A DNA stretch of 62,659 nt from the NCBI GenBank assembly GCA_002501655.1, contig DANY01000012.1:1-62659 (forward strand). The letters run 5' to 3'. The stretch comes from Methanoculleus sp. UBA303 (GTDB taxonomy: Archaea; Halobacteriota; Methanomicrobia; Methanomicrobiales; Methanoculleaceae). The notes below the pieces were generated by a model. It did not search any database. It saw only the letters and a program-made list of their open reading frames with translations, and was not told the origin of the DNA. Shown piece by piece: positions 51,259 through 59,285 of the stretch. The translations under genes and the position numbers were made by a program. Each line of letters begins with the position of its first letter. The first letter of the stretch is position 1.

Positions 51259-51480
51259 ATGCCGCGAGTGAGGATCAACGACGGAGACCTGATCTCCGGG
51301 ACCGGTGTGGAAGGGGGCCGGAAGAAGAAGCGCGACGAGAGCCCGGCACCTCTCCCGGAGAAACCCGCGGAGAAGGAACCGGCGCCCATCAAGGAAGAGG
51401 CGAACCCAAAGAAGCCCCGGCAGGGGCGGCCCCTCTTCGGGGATGCCGCCGGCGCCGACATATTTTACACAAGAAAGTAG
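51259..51480 (+). CDS. Small charged protein of unknown function
   Basis: A 73-residue frame: MPRVRINDGDLISGTGVEGG, a Lys/Glu/Pro-rich centre, ending PLFGDAAGADIFYTRK. Mostly disordered by composition, with two short conserved-looking ends. No family is recognised. It ends next to the convergent OB-fold gene. Moderate support from protein-like ends. Confidence 0.5.
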   Translation: MPRVRINDGDLISGTGVEGGRKKKRDESPAPLPEKPAEKEPAPIKEEANPKKPRQGRPLFGDAAGADIFYTRK

Positions 51481-51481
51481 G

Positions 51482-51847
51482 TCACTCCAGCACCCGTATA
51501 TCCGCGGCGGAGGCAACCACCACCTCCCGCTTCCCGCGGTAGGTCTGCACGACCCCGTAGAGCGTTACGCTCTCGTTCTCGCCGATCTCGAGCGCGGCAG
51601 CCACGTTCTCCGGCAGGAAGACGGTGGTCCCGTTGACGGTGAGGATCCGGTGCCCGCCGGTCGATGTCTTTTTGACCTCCTCGACCCTTCCCTCGAGGAG
51701 GACCAGCACCCCGTCCGGGACCTCTTCGGAGTAGGGAGTCGCCACCAGCGGCCGGGCGACGGCGTCGAAGAGGAGGTGCGCCGCAAGCACGATCCCGACG
51801 ACGCATACGAGCACGGCGAGGGCCGTTTTCTCCTGCCGCTCCAGCAT
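51482..51847 (-). CDS. Membrane-anchored OB-fold protein
   Basis: A 121-residue protein: one N-terminal helix (about 9-28; TALAVLVCVVGIVLAAHLLFD), then an OB-fold-like beta barrel (about 40-121; GVLVLLEGRVEEVKKTSTGG, ILTVNGTTVFLPENVA, VTLYGVVQTYRGKREVVVAS). It looks like a single-stranded nucleic acid or oligosaccharide binding barrel placed outside the membrane. ATG 51847 is used. It is divergent from the small HTH genes with the palindrome in between. Confidence 0.75.
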   Translation of the reverse strand: MLERQEKTALAVLVCVVGIVLAAHLLFDAVARPLVATPYSEEVPDGVLVLLEGRVEEVKKTSTGGHRILTVNGTTVFLPENVAAALEIGENESVTLYGVVQTYRGKREVVVASAADIRVLE

Positions 51848-51870
51848 AGATATCCTATAGGCTCCCGGGG

Positions 51871-51876
51871 TTATAA
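51871..51876. promoter_or_regulatory. TTATAA element between divergent genes
   Basis: The self-complementary TTATAA could serve as TATA box for the HTH genes (start 42 bases to the right) and for the OB-fold gene (start 24 bases to the left). Confidence 0.4.
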
Positions 51877-51889
51877 CTTCCGTCACTTT

Positions 51890-51914
51890 GATATGTTAAC
51901 GCCGTTAACATATC
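51890..51914. promoter_or_regulatory. Perfect 25-base palindromic operator before the HTH gene pair
   Basis: GATATGTTAAC and GTTAACATATC separated by GCC, an exact inverted repeat of 11-base arms. It ends three bases before the ATG of the first HTH gene and covers the probable transcription start. It is the strongest operator-like sequence in the window and is best explained as the binding site of one of the two small HTH proteins. Confidence 0.75.
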
Positions 51915-51917
51915 CCT

Positions 51918-52151
51918 ATGGATGATGTGAACCTTCCCCCGTCCTCCCGAAAGATCCTCCTGCTGCTCGAGGACGGGGGCGCCCTGACCCACAAGGAGCT
52001 CGTCCGTCTCAGCAGCCTGGCCCCCCGCACCGTCCGCTACGCCTTGAAAAGGCTCAAAGACAACGATATGATCGTGGAGAAGTTCAACTTCCGCGACGCC
52101 CGGCAGATCCTCTACGAGTACAAAGACTCCCCGATGGTGTCAGCACCATGA
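51918..52151 (+). CDS. Small winged-helix regulator
   Basis: A 77-residue MarR/wHTH-type protein: SSRKILLLLEDGGALTHKELVRLSSL, LAPRTVRYALKRLKDNDMI as recognition helix and FRDARQILYEY as the wing. It has no sensor domain and starts three bases after the palindrome. Its stop overlaps the next HTH gene in an ATGA junction. It is likely an autoregulator, binding the 51890 palindrome as a dimer. Confidence 0.82.
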   Translation: MDDVNLPPSSRKILLLLEDGGALTHKELVRLSSLAPRTVRYALKRLKDNDMIVEKFNFRDARQILYEYKDSPMVSAP

Positions 52152-52465
52152 CCGAACTCCCTCCCTGCGACATCATGCGCTGCGACACCCTCGCGCGGAG
52201 GCTGCTCCCCCAGATGCGGGCCGAGATGGTCTACCGCCTGGTGAACGAGCGCGGCATCAGCCAGAGCGAGGCCTCCAAACGCCTCGGTATCAGCCGGGCC
52301 GCGATATCCCAGTACATGAGCCGGAAACGCGGATTTACACGGCAGGACTTTCCCGGTGACCTCGAGGTGGTCATCGAGCGGTGGGTCTCCGCCATCGTCT
52401 CGGGCGAAGGAACGATCACCATCTGCGACGTCTGTCACTCGGCCGATCTTGCCGGAAGACGGTGA
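52148..52465 (+). CDS. Small HTH regulator, coupled to the upstream winged-helix gene
   Basis: A 105-residue protein with a central HTH (RGISQSEASKRLGISRAAISQYMSRK) and a C-terminal ICDVC pair plus H in ICDVCHSADL that might bind metal. Archaeal proteins of this type are short regulators. Translation is coupled to the previous gene. It converges with the phospholipase D-like gene 5 bases away. Confidence 0.82.
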   Translation: MTELPPCDIMRCDTLARRLLPQMRAEMVYRLVNERGISQSEASKRLGISRAAISQYMSRKRGFTRQDFPGDLEVVIERWVSAIVSGEGTITICDVCHSADLAGRR

Positions 52466-52469
52466 GGTT

Positions 52470-54146
52470 TCAGGTTCGCCCCCGCCGGTAGGCGTAGAGC
52501 CCGAGAAGCCCGGCGAGTATGCACGCCGCTGCCACGATTTTGAGCCGGTCCGGCCCGGTAGCGCTCCCCGTCCCGCCCGCACCCGAGGCATCCCAGTCGT
52601 CCTCGAAGACCCGGGTGTAGTAGGCAGCGATATCGGGGTGCTCGATGATAACGCCCGCTTCCCGGTTGAATGCCGGTGAGTTGGCGTTCCAGTTGATGCT
52701 GCTGACGAGGACCGCCCGGCCGTCGACGATGACGCCCTTGTTGTGAATCTTCGCGAGGTTGTTCGCGTCCAGGTCGACGAGCCGCGCCTCGAGCGGCAGC
52801 CCTTCGGCCGCGGCGATCCGGTTGATGATCGCGACCATCTCGTCGTTGTCCGCGTCGCCCTCGGTGTTGAACCAGAAGGCATCGAGGAGCACCCGCACCG
52901 CAACCCCTCGCCGGGAGGCGTTGATCGCGGTCACGAGGAAGGGATTGAGGTCGCACCCGGTCTCGTTTGTTATGTAGGCCTGCTCGATAGCGATGCTCTT
53001 CTCCGCCCCCTCGATCAGCCGGATGATGAGGGCGCTCGTGTCGGGGGAGAGTACCGGGGTTACCCGCGCTCCCTCCGCCCGGCAGGGGGCGAACTCCACT
53101 GTGTAGGCGGGCGCGTAGGGTACGTGGACCCCGGCCGCCGTACCCTCGAACGGGATGATATCCCCGCCCCGGGCATCGGAGAGGAAGATCTCCCGGAAGT
53201 AGGCCGCGAGTCCCGGGTCCTCAAGGCACGCCCCCCACCCGCGGTTGCCCTGCAGCCCCGGCGCCGGGTAGCCGCCAGGCTTGAAGTTCTCGCTCCCGAT
53301 AAGGACCGTCTCCCCATCGATGATGCTATACTTCGCATGGTCGTAGCGGTACTTCGCGTGGGCTGCATCGGTCGTCGTCATCGAGAGGACCACGATACCG
53401 CTCCGGTTGAGGCTCCCGGCTATCGCCCGCTCCTCCGGCGGTATGCCGCCCACCGGCCCGCCCTCGAGGAGGACGGTCACGGCCGCGCCGCGCTCGCGGG
53501 CACGGATGAGGTCGGCCGCCATAGCGGGGTCGGTGAACTCGTAGACGTTTACGAGGACCTCGCGCTCTGCGGACGCGACGGCCGCCGAGAAGACACTATA
53601 CGAGCAGTCCGGGGCGGCGAATGCTGTCACCGCGACGTCTTCGAAGGTCGCGGGGGAGAAGCGCGACTGGCCGATGAAGAGCGGGCGCGGGTCCCAGGCG
53701 CCCTCCTCGAGGTAGTGGACCTGCCCTTCCCGGGGATGGACGTCGGCGGGCCAGGCAACCTGCTGGACGAGGGTCGTCCCCCGGTAGAGGAGGAGTTTGT
53801 CGGCCTGGTTCGCCATCAGGAGGTTCCCGCTCGGTATAACGTCCGGCACGGTCGGTGTCCGCCCTTCGATCTCGAAGTCGGGCAGGTAGCCGTGGGTCTG
53901 CTCGAACGCGGGCCCGCTCTTCGCGACCACCAGTCGCCCGTCGATCCGCGTCCCCGGCGGAAACCGGAACCCGCCTTTGCCGTCCGAGAGGACGAACCCG
54001 TCGAGCAGCCCCTCCCCTTCGAGCACCAGGTACTCGTCAGGGTCGCCGGGCCGGTAGGGGTCCGGGCAGAACTCGGTGATCAGGATGCCGCCGGCTGTGC
54101 CGGCAATGAGGCAGAGGAGCAGGGTGACAGCGGCGATCCGGCGCAT
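52470..54146 (-). CDS. Secreted or surface-anchored phospholipase D-like protein
   Basis: A 558-residue protein: signal (about 1-20; IAAVTLLLCLIAGTAGG), a lamin-tail-like beta domain (about 22-140; ITEFCPDPYRPGDPDEYLVLEG), and two PLD domains with HKD-type motifs DHAKYSIIDGETVLIGSENF and IHNKGVIVDGRAVLVSSINW, plus a terminal helix and basic YRRGRT anchor. It cleaves a phosphodiester, perhaps DNA or phospholipid, outside the cell. ATG 54146 is used; the frame runs to 54719 but covers the divergent kinase. Confidence 0.9.
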   Translation of the reverse strand: MRRIAAVTLLLCLIAGTAGGILITEFCPDPYRPGDPDEYLVLEGEGLLDGFVLSDGKGGFRFPPGTRIDGRLVVAKSGPAFEQTHGYLPDFEIEGRTPTVPDVIPSGNLLMANQADKLLLYRGTTLVQQVAWPADVHPREGQVHYLEEGAWDPRPLFIGQSRFSPATFEDVAVTAFAAPDCSYSVFSAAVASAEREVLVNVYEFTDPAMAADLIRARERGAAVTVLLEGGPVGGIPPEERAIAGSLNRSGIVVLSMTTTDAAHAKYRYDHAKYSIIDGETVLIGSENFKPGGYPAPGLQGNRGWGACLEDPGLAAYFREIFLSDARGGDIIPFEGTAAGVHVPYAPAYTVEFAPCRAEGARVTPVLSPDTSALIIRLIEGAEKSIAIEQAYITNETGCDLNPFLVTAINASRRGVAVRVLLDAFWFNTEGDADNDEMVAIINRIAAAEGLPLEARLVDLDANNLAKIHNKGVIVDGRAVLVSSINWNANSPAFNREAGVIIEHPDIAAYYTRVFEDDWDASGAGGTGSATGPDRLKIVAAACILAGLLGLYAYRRGRT

Positions 54147-54185
54147 ACGCAGGGTTATGTATCCTCCGGATAAAGAGCAAACGAT

Positions 54186-54788
54186 ATGACAACGCTTGCA
54201 CCCCCGCTCGTCGTCAAGGTGGGCGGAAGCCTCTTTGACCGGGTCGTCCCCCTGCTCGGCATATTTCAGGAGGTTGGCCGCCCGGTGCTGATCGTCCCCG
54301 GCGGCGGGAAGTTCGCCGACCTGGTCCGGCGTCTTGCCGTCTCCGATACCGCCGCCCACTGGATGGCGGTCGCCGGCATGGAGCAGTTCGGGTGGTACAT
54401 CGCCTCGCACGGCGTCCCGGCAGTCTCCGGGCTCACGCTTCCGGAGGAGGTGACGGTCCTCCTCCCCTACTGCGCCATGCGGGAGAGCGATCCCCTCCCC
54501 CACTCCTGGAACGTCACCTCCGACACCATCGCCGCCTGGGTCGCAGACAGGCTCTCGACCGATCTCCTCCTCCTCAAATCGGTCGACGGCATCCACCACC
54601 ACCGCAAGCTCGTCTCCAGGGTCGAGGATCCCTCCCTCATCGCCGACGAGGTCGACCCCGCGTTCATCCGGTTCGCCTTCGAGCACGGCATCCGTGCCCG
54701 GGTGATCAACGGCAGGCACGACGACCGGGTCCGCCGGGCTCTCCAGGACGAGGCCGTCACCGGGACTCTCGTCGACCCGAGATTTTAA
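54186..54788 (+). CDS. Amino-acid-kinase-fold protein, MfnE-like
   Basis: A 200-residue member of the amino acid kinase fold (LVVKVGGSLFDRV, LIVPGGGKFADLVRRL, ESDPLPHSWNVTSDTIAAWVAD, LLLLKSVDGI). Its size and motif set match MfnE, which phosphorylates 5-(aminomethyl)-3-furanmethanol phosphate in methanofuran synthesis. The other methanofuran genes are not in the window. Divergent from the PLD gene with 39 bases between starts. Confidence 0.65.
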   Translation: MTTLAPPLVVKVGGSLFDRVVPLLGIFQEVGRPVLIVPGGGKFADLVRRLAVSDTAAHWMAVAGMEQFGWYIASHGVPAVSGLTLPEEVTVLLPYCAMRESDPLPHSWNVTSDTIAAWVADRLSTDLLLLKSVDGIHHHRKLVSRVEDPSLIADEVDPAFIRFAFEHGIRARVINGRHDDRVRRALQDEAVTGTLVDPRF

Positions 54789-54833
54789 TTGTTGTAGAGG
54801 CGATATGATAAGCTAACTTTCGAGGAAACCACG

Positions 54834-54998
54834 ATGACAGCGAGAGATCGATGTACCTCCTGCAACGCCACGCTGGCCGAGACCGGCTCTACCGGGTTCC
54901 CGTGCCCGGCGTGCGCGCACGAGATCAACAGGTGCTACCGGTGCAGGGAGCAGAGCATAGCCTATACATGTCCGAAGTGCGGGTTCCGGGGGCCATAA
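54834..54998 (+). CDS. Zinc-finger protein (HVO_2753-like)
   Basis: A 54-residue protein with four CxxC pairs: RCTSCNATL, FPCPACAHEI, RCYRCREQS and YTCPKCGFRGP. It is a small two-zinc ribbon protein common in archaea, usually directly before the aEF1B gene, as here (stop 3 bases before the next ATG). Role unknown; members influence swarming and biofilm in haloarchaea. Confidence 0.88.
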   Translation: MTARDRCTSCNATLAETGSTGFPCPACAHEINRCYRCREQSIAYTCPKCGFRGP

Positions 54999-55001
54999 CC
55001 G

Positions 55002-55256
55002 ATGGGAAACGTAGCCATTATCATGAAGATAATGCCCGAGTCCCCTGACGTCAACCTTGAAGCGCTTAAATCCGCAATCAAAGCGGCCGTTCCGGTGAGC
55101 GATATCAGAGAAGAGCCGATAGGCTTTGGCCTCGTGGCACTGAAAGCCGCCATCGTCGTCCCCGACAAAGCCGGGGCTCCCGATGAGGTTGAAGCAGCGC
55201 TCCAGAATCTTGAAGGTGTCGGCAGCGCCGAGATCACTGAATCCACACTCGTATAA
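55002..55256 (+). CDS. ef1b: Elongation factor 1-beta (aEF1B)
   Basis: An 84-residue guanine nucleotide exchange factor for aEF1A: NVAIIMKIMPESPDVNLEAL, DIREEPIGFGLVALKAAIVVPD and VEAALQNLEGVGSAEIT. The length is normal. It releases GDP from EF1A in translation elongation. A hairpin with T-run follows. Confidence 0.96.
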   Translation: MGNVAIIMKIMPESPDVNLEALKSAIKAAVPVSDIREEPIGFGLVALKAAIVVPDKAGAPDEVEAALQNLEGVGSAEITESTLV

Positions 55257-55279
55257 GTGGATTCCCATACCCACTTTTT
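55256..55279 (+). terminator. Hairpin and T-run after aEF1B
   Basis: AGTGG and CCACT (55256-55260 and 55271-55275) followed by five T residues. It starts at the last base of the stop codon and lies between convergent genes. Confidence 0.5.
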
Positions 55280-55283
55280 CGCT

Positions 55284-56237
55284 CTAACGGGCTTCTTCCA
55301 GCCGTTCCATCACTTCGGCGGTGACCCTGCGGATCTTTTTGACCGACTCCGCAAACCCGGTGACCTCGTCCTCTTTGAGGCTGATCGGAAGCGGGAAGAC
55401 GCCGTTCCGGTTGAGGCGGGCGGGCACGCCAATGCAGACGTCGCCGATCCCATGGACCTCGCTTGTGATGTAACTTGAGACGGTGAGGATCCGGTTCTCG
55501 TCCCCGAGGATAGTCCGGACGAGGGTTGCAATTGCTTCTCCTGGCCCGTAGACGGTAGAGCCTTTATCCCTGATGATCGCCTCGCCGCTCGTTCTGACCG
55601 TATCGATCATCTCCTGCGCGGGCAGTCCTGAGAAGGTAGGCAGGTTGTGGATCTGGATGCCGCCGATCGTCGTCGCCGACCAGAGCGGGACCATGCTCTC
55701 GCCGTGCTCGCCGATGATGCGGGTATGCACCTCACTGACGTGGACCCGGAAGTACCGGGCGATCAGTGATTTTAAGCGCATCGAGTCGAGGTGCGTCCCG
55801 AGGCCGAAGACCTGTTGCGGCTGGAACCCCGAATACTTCAGGGCAACGGCTGTCATGACGTCGACGGGGTTTGTCACCAGAAAGAGGATGGCATCGGGCG
55901 AAGACCGGCTGACGGTCTCGGCGGTCTCGGCGATGATCTTCGCGTTCTCGAAGGCGAGGTCGTTCCTGTCCTGACCGGGCCGACGAGGCACTCCCGCTGT
56001 GCATATGATGATATCTGAGCCTTCTGCGTCGGCAAGACGGGTGCTGTACGAGAGCCTGACGTGGGTTCCTCGCGCGGCAAACGAATCGGAAAGGTCACGG
56101 CAGCAGCCCGCAAGAAAATCTTCGCGTCCGGGCCTCCCGACGAGCAGCATTTCGCTGACGTACGGGATCTCGGATATGGTGTGGGCCGCAAATGTGCCGA
56201 CGTTCCCTGTAGCCCCAAGAATCGTTACTTTTGCCAT
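55284..56237 (-). CDS. mdh: Malate dehydrogenase (LDH/MDH family)
   Basis: A 317-residue dehydrogenase: Rossmann GATGNVGTFAAHTI, TAGVPRRPGQDRNDLA with the substrate Arg, LVTNPVDVMT, catalytic His in RIIGEHGESMVPLWS. The Arg-Arg in the mobile loop favours malate over lactate. It would interconvert malate and oxaloacetate in the partial reductive TCA branch of methanogens. ATG 56237 is used; the frame runs further to 56339 without family residues. Confidence 0.93.
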   Translation of the reverse strand: MAKVTILGATGNVGTFAAHTISEIPYVSEMLLVGRPGREDFLAGCCRDLSDSFAARGTHVRLSYSTRLADAEGSDIIICTAGVPRRPGQDRNDLAFENAKIIAETAETVSRSSPDAILFLVTNPVDVMTAVALKYSGFQPQQVFGLGTHLDSMRLKSLIARYFRVHVSEVHTRIIGEHGESMVPLWSATTIGGIQIHNLPTFSGLPAQEMIDTVRTSGEAIIRDKGSTVYGPGEAIATLVRTILGDENRILTVSSYITSEVHGIGDVCIGVPARLNRNGVFPLPISLKEDEVTGFAESVKKIRRVTAEVMERLEEAR

Positions 56238-56570
56238 GGAGATCGCCGTTGGGAACACGTCCTCGGTCGACCGTGCGCACAAGCATTCACCGCTGCATCC
56301 CTCCTCCACCCCGCAACCCCATGGGCGCCGAACGTCCACGGTAAGTCTGCTCCCTTCCGGGCCTGAACCGGTACCCGTGGCAAAAGGCCGCCGCCCCCTC
56401 CGGGACTTTGGTACCTCTCCGCCGACCTCATGGGACGAGGCTTCTCCGTCGGGACGCAGCAGATCCTGCAGGCCGCTGCGGCCTTCCTCAGACTTCGCCC
56501 CCCGCTGACGGCGGTTTCGGGTGACAGGTGACGCCGAGCCACCCAGGCTAGTCCCCGTATATACTGTGGT
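56238..56570. other. Gap upstream of mdh
   Basis: About 330 bases between two minus-strand genes. No motif, repeat or gene is seen beyond a possible mdh promoter; ATATACTGTGGTC at about 56558 lies near the end of the neighbouring gene. Confidence 0.3.
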
Positions 56571-57596
56571 CTATGGGATAAAAAGAGCTCCGCCCACCCG
56601 GGTCTGCCAGGCCCTGGTGAGCTGGCTGACCTTCCCGGCGTCCGCCTTCTCGAAGAGGTCCAGGGCGGCAAGGTCGACCTCCGGCGGGAGGACGGCCGGG
56701 AGCAGCCGGAGGTCGCCCTGGTAGACCTCGATCTCCTGCGCGCCGGCGGCGGTGGCGACCGGAAGCGGGTCTCGCGCGACCTCTCGTCGCCGGAGGTCGT
56801 CGTACGATCGGTGCATCGTTACCTCCCCGATATCGAGGAACTCCCGGTTCACCTGGAGGTTGCAGGCGGTCCAGTAGGCGGCCGCGTACCAGGCGTCGTT
56901 ACAGATCACGCGGGGGACGCCCGCCCGGGCTGCGGCGAGCCCGAGGGTGCCGGCGCCCGAGCAGGCGTCTACGAATGTCCGGGGCCGGCGGCGCCTGATC
57001 TCCCGTTCGAGGGAGAGGATCTTTTGATCGCGGTCCCGGGGGAACTCGACGTGCAGTGCCGACTGCTGCTTGTAGACGACGACCGGCCCTCTGAGGGTGG
57101 GAAAGACGTCGGCCCGGACGTCGCACCCGGCAAGCAGGGTGTGGGTCATTGGTTCCGCGTCGGTATCCCTGACTCCCGGCGTCCCGGCGCCTGCCCGGAC
57201 GACCCCCCGGACCTCCGGAACCTCGGCGACCAGGCGCGCCGCCGCCCGCTCCTCGACCGACCGGGAGAGGAGGAGGAGTGATCCGGGCGGGAGGTAGGGG
57301 GCTCTCCGCATCGCAGACCCGGGGTGGACGAGCGGCGTCCCGGCGGCGGCGAGGGGTTCGGTCCCGGCGAGGTCGCCCTCTTCCGCCATGATCCGGTAGA
57401 TGTGGGCAAAGACCTCGTCGATGAACCGTTTCCCGCAGGAGGGGCAGGGCTCTGCTGTATCGATATCGGGCGGGGAGCTCTGTTTGTCGTAGACGAGCCC
57501 CATGCAGTCGGGACAGGGGGCGAAGCGCTCCGGGAGTTCCGTAAGAAGTGCGCGGGCTTCCGTGACGCAGTCGTCACCGCAGACCGGACAGTGCAT
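56571..57596 (-). CDS. Zinc-ribbon SAM-dependent methyltransferase
   Basis: A 341-residue protein with N-terminal zinc ribbons (MHCPVCGDDCVTEAR, APCPDCMGLV, PCPSCGKRF) and a class I SAM-binding domain (FVDACSGAGTLGLAAARAGV, NREFLDIGEVTMHRSYDDL). It resembles archaeal tRNA methyltransferases of the Trm5/Trm10-adjacent type, but the target is unclear. Terminal QTRVGGALFIP is conserved-looking. Single gene, no operon partner. Function is given only at family level. Confidence 0.75.
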   Translation of the reverse strand: MHCPVCGDDCVTEARALLTELPERFAPCPDCMGLVYDKQSSPPDIDTAEPCPSCGKRFIDEVFAHIYRIMAEEGDLAGTEPLAAAGTPLVHPGSAMRRAPYLPPGSLLLLSRSVEERAAARLVAEVPEVRGVVRAGAGTPGVRDTDAEPMTHTLLAGCDVRADVFPTLRGPVVVYKQQSALHVEFPRDRDQKILSLEREIRRRRPRTFVDACSGAGTLGLAAARAGVPRVICNDAWYAAAYWTACNLQVNREFLDIGEVTMHRSYDDLRRREVARDPLPVATAAGAQEIEVYQGDLRLLPAVLPPEVDLAALDLFEKADAGKVSQLTRAWQTRVGGALFIP

Positions 57597-57630
57597 ATCG
57601 ATGGGTTGGGGGCCGGGGTATATAGGCGTT

Positions 57631-58023
57631 TCATGCCGCCTGCGGCGGGACTAAAAGCCCTTCCCGGAGCCAGCCCCAGGCGTCACGGAGACGGCTCTCC
57701 GGGAAGTAGCGCACATCGATCGCGAAGAACCCGACAAAGAGCCCCGGCAGGTGGTTCATCCACTCCCGCCACCGCTCGCCGCCGACGACGGCGATCCGGT
57801 CGACCCTCTCGATCCCGGGCCACCGCTTGAAGGCGTCCCAGGGTTCCCCCGGCCTCCAGCTCCGGAAGTTCTCGATCTTTAAGAGGATCCGGACGTTCTT
57901 GTGGTCTTTCATTGCTCGTTCGAGCTCTGGGAGCAGAATGGTGGCATAATCGCTCTCGCTCAGTTTTCCATCGAACCGGAAACCGACGATACTCCCTGTA
58001 CTCTCCTTCATCCGGTCAAGCAT
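57631..58023 (-). CDS. SpoIIAA-like/STAS-fold protein
   Basis: A 130-residue protein: GSIVGFRFDGKLSESDYATIL, VRILLKIENFRSWRPGEPWDAFK and VDRIAVVGGERWREW, all typical for SpoIIAA-like (STAS) proteins of the DUF3478 type. The fold binds a small hydrophobic ligand. Function not known. ATG 58023 or 58011. Confidence 0.82.
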   Translation of the reverse strand: MLDRMKESTGSIVGFRFDGKLSESDYATILLPELERAMKDHKNVRILLKIENFRSWRPGEPWDAFKRWPGIERVDRIAVVGGERWREWMNHLPGLFVGFFAIDVRYFPESRLRDAWGWLREGLLVPPQAA

Positions 58024-58300
58024 GGGTGCCCCTTTAACTCCTGGGGAGAAAAGGCTATGGCTGTTTGGCCGGGTCCTCGGTTCAGGTCAACCTTCGCACG
58101 AATTGAATTGGACCGATGCACTGCCCGGCGCGACGCGCAAGCAGTCCTGGAACAAGCCAGTTTTCTCGATATAGGTGGATTTTCTCCTCAGACCGTTCTG
58201 GGATGGATTCATCGGGGTGGGGTTCATCTCGCCGTCGGCGTGAAGTGGGGTGAGATGGTGTCTGCACACCAGGACCTGAGCGATTTCTCCCGCCCGCCTT
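58024..58300. other. Short gap between STAS and DUF308 genes
   Basis: No gene is recognised; includes the upstream region of the STAS gene. Confidence 0.3.
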
Positions 58301-58690
58301 TCATCCCGGCATCCGGAGCGCAAAGATGATTGCTGCAACTCCTCCGATGATGGCGAGGACCGCGAGGACCACGACCAGGGCGAGGGCGGCGATGAACGGG
58401 TTTGCGATCAGGATGAGCCCGAAGATGATGCTCACGATACCGAGGATCCCGGCTCCCCAGCCGGCGCCGGAGAGCCCCCTTGCCAGCTGGACGGCCCCGA
58501 TGATCAGCCCCTCCACACCGATGATGATGGCGAGGAGTGTCGGGAGGAGGATGGTGCTGTAGAGGGGGTAGGCCAGAAACAGGATACCGAGGGCAAGGGC
58601 GACGATACCCTGGAGCAGCACGAGCCACCGGGGCAGGGAAGCCGGTTTAGTGAGCCCGGGCGTGCCGGCCTCAAATGTTGCGTTTACCAT
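58301..58690 (-). CDS. DUF308/HdeD-like membrane protein
   Basis: A 129-residue protein with four helices: LVLLQGIVALALGILFL, ILLPTLLAIIIGVEGLIIG, GILGIVSIIFGLILIANPF and LALVVVLAVLAIIGGVAAII, in the repeated pattern of HdeD/DUF308 proteins. Family members relate to acid tolerance in bacteria; here unknown. ATG 58690 is used; the longer frame is spurious. Confidence 0.87.
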   Translation of the reverse strand: MVNATFEAGTPGLTKPASLPRWLVLLQGIVALALGILFLAYPLYSTILLPTLLAIIIGVEGLIIGAVQLARGLSGAGWGAGILGIVSIIFGLILIANPFIAALALVVVLAVLAIIGGVAAIIFALRMPG

Positions 58691-58898
58691 AACGCCACCA
58701 CGGGGAGGGGCCCTGTTCTGGTATATGCGTATGCCTCCCCGGTGGCAGGCCCCCTTATAGCGATGGCCGGGCAGACGGGTGCGGAGGTGCTCTTCGATCC
58801 TAAACCCGGGGCGTTCCGGTGCACGTATGCCGAGCCGCCCGGCACAGGTAGTTATATATGCGCGCCTGCTCTCCCTGCGCCCTGCAAGGGCGAGGCAC

Positions 58899-59206
58899 AT
58901 GTTCCTCTCGGCGATGCTCATCCGGCTTCGCCAGGCCGTAAGGGCGGTGTTGTTTCTCTTCGCTACGCTCCTTCCCGTCGTTCTTGGCCCGGTCCCCGGT
59001 ATCCCAACGGTGCAGTGCTCGGACCGATCTCGTCCACCATTATTCTCCAGGCAATGCCGATCGTCGGCCTCTACTCGAGCACCGTGATCGGCTGGATCCT
59101 GCGGTGGGACAGGGGTCTATCCCTCCTCTTCATCACCATCGGGTGGGTCGCCGTCACGGTCTTCCTCATACTCGTCGCGCTCGGGTTTGTGCATCTGTTC
59201 GCCTGA
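58899..59206 (+). pseudogene. Frameshifted small membrane protein
   Basis: From ATG 58899: MFLSAMLIRLRQAVRAVLFL then LPVVLGPVPGIP in one frame. From about 59010 the other frame reads AVLGPISSTIILQAMPIVGLY and LSLLFITIGWVAVTVFLIL to a stop at 59206. Together they make a 100-residue protein with three helices, weakly like small multidrug-export family members. The break near 59005 is a one- or two-base indel. A strong TATA (GTTATATATG, about 58850) precedes it. Either a pseudogene or two overlapping small frames. Confidence 0.4.
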
Positions 59207-59285
59207 CGGACCCCGACAGGTAAACGAATATACTCCCGTAGGGAGATAGGATGGCTATGCCCGGTTCCGGCAGGGAGGCAACGCA

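Noticed and set aside
54147..54719. N-terminal extension of the phospholipase D-like frame
   Set aside because: It lies opposite the MfnE-like kinase gene; the signal peptide starts at 54146.
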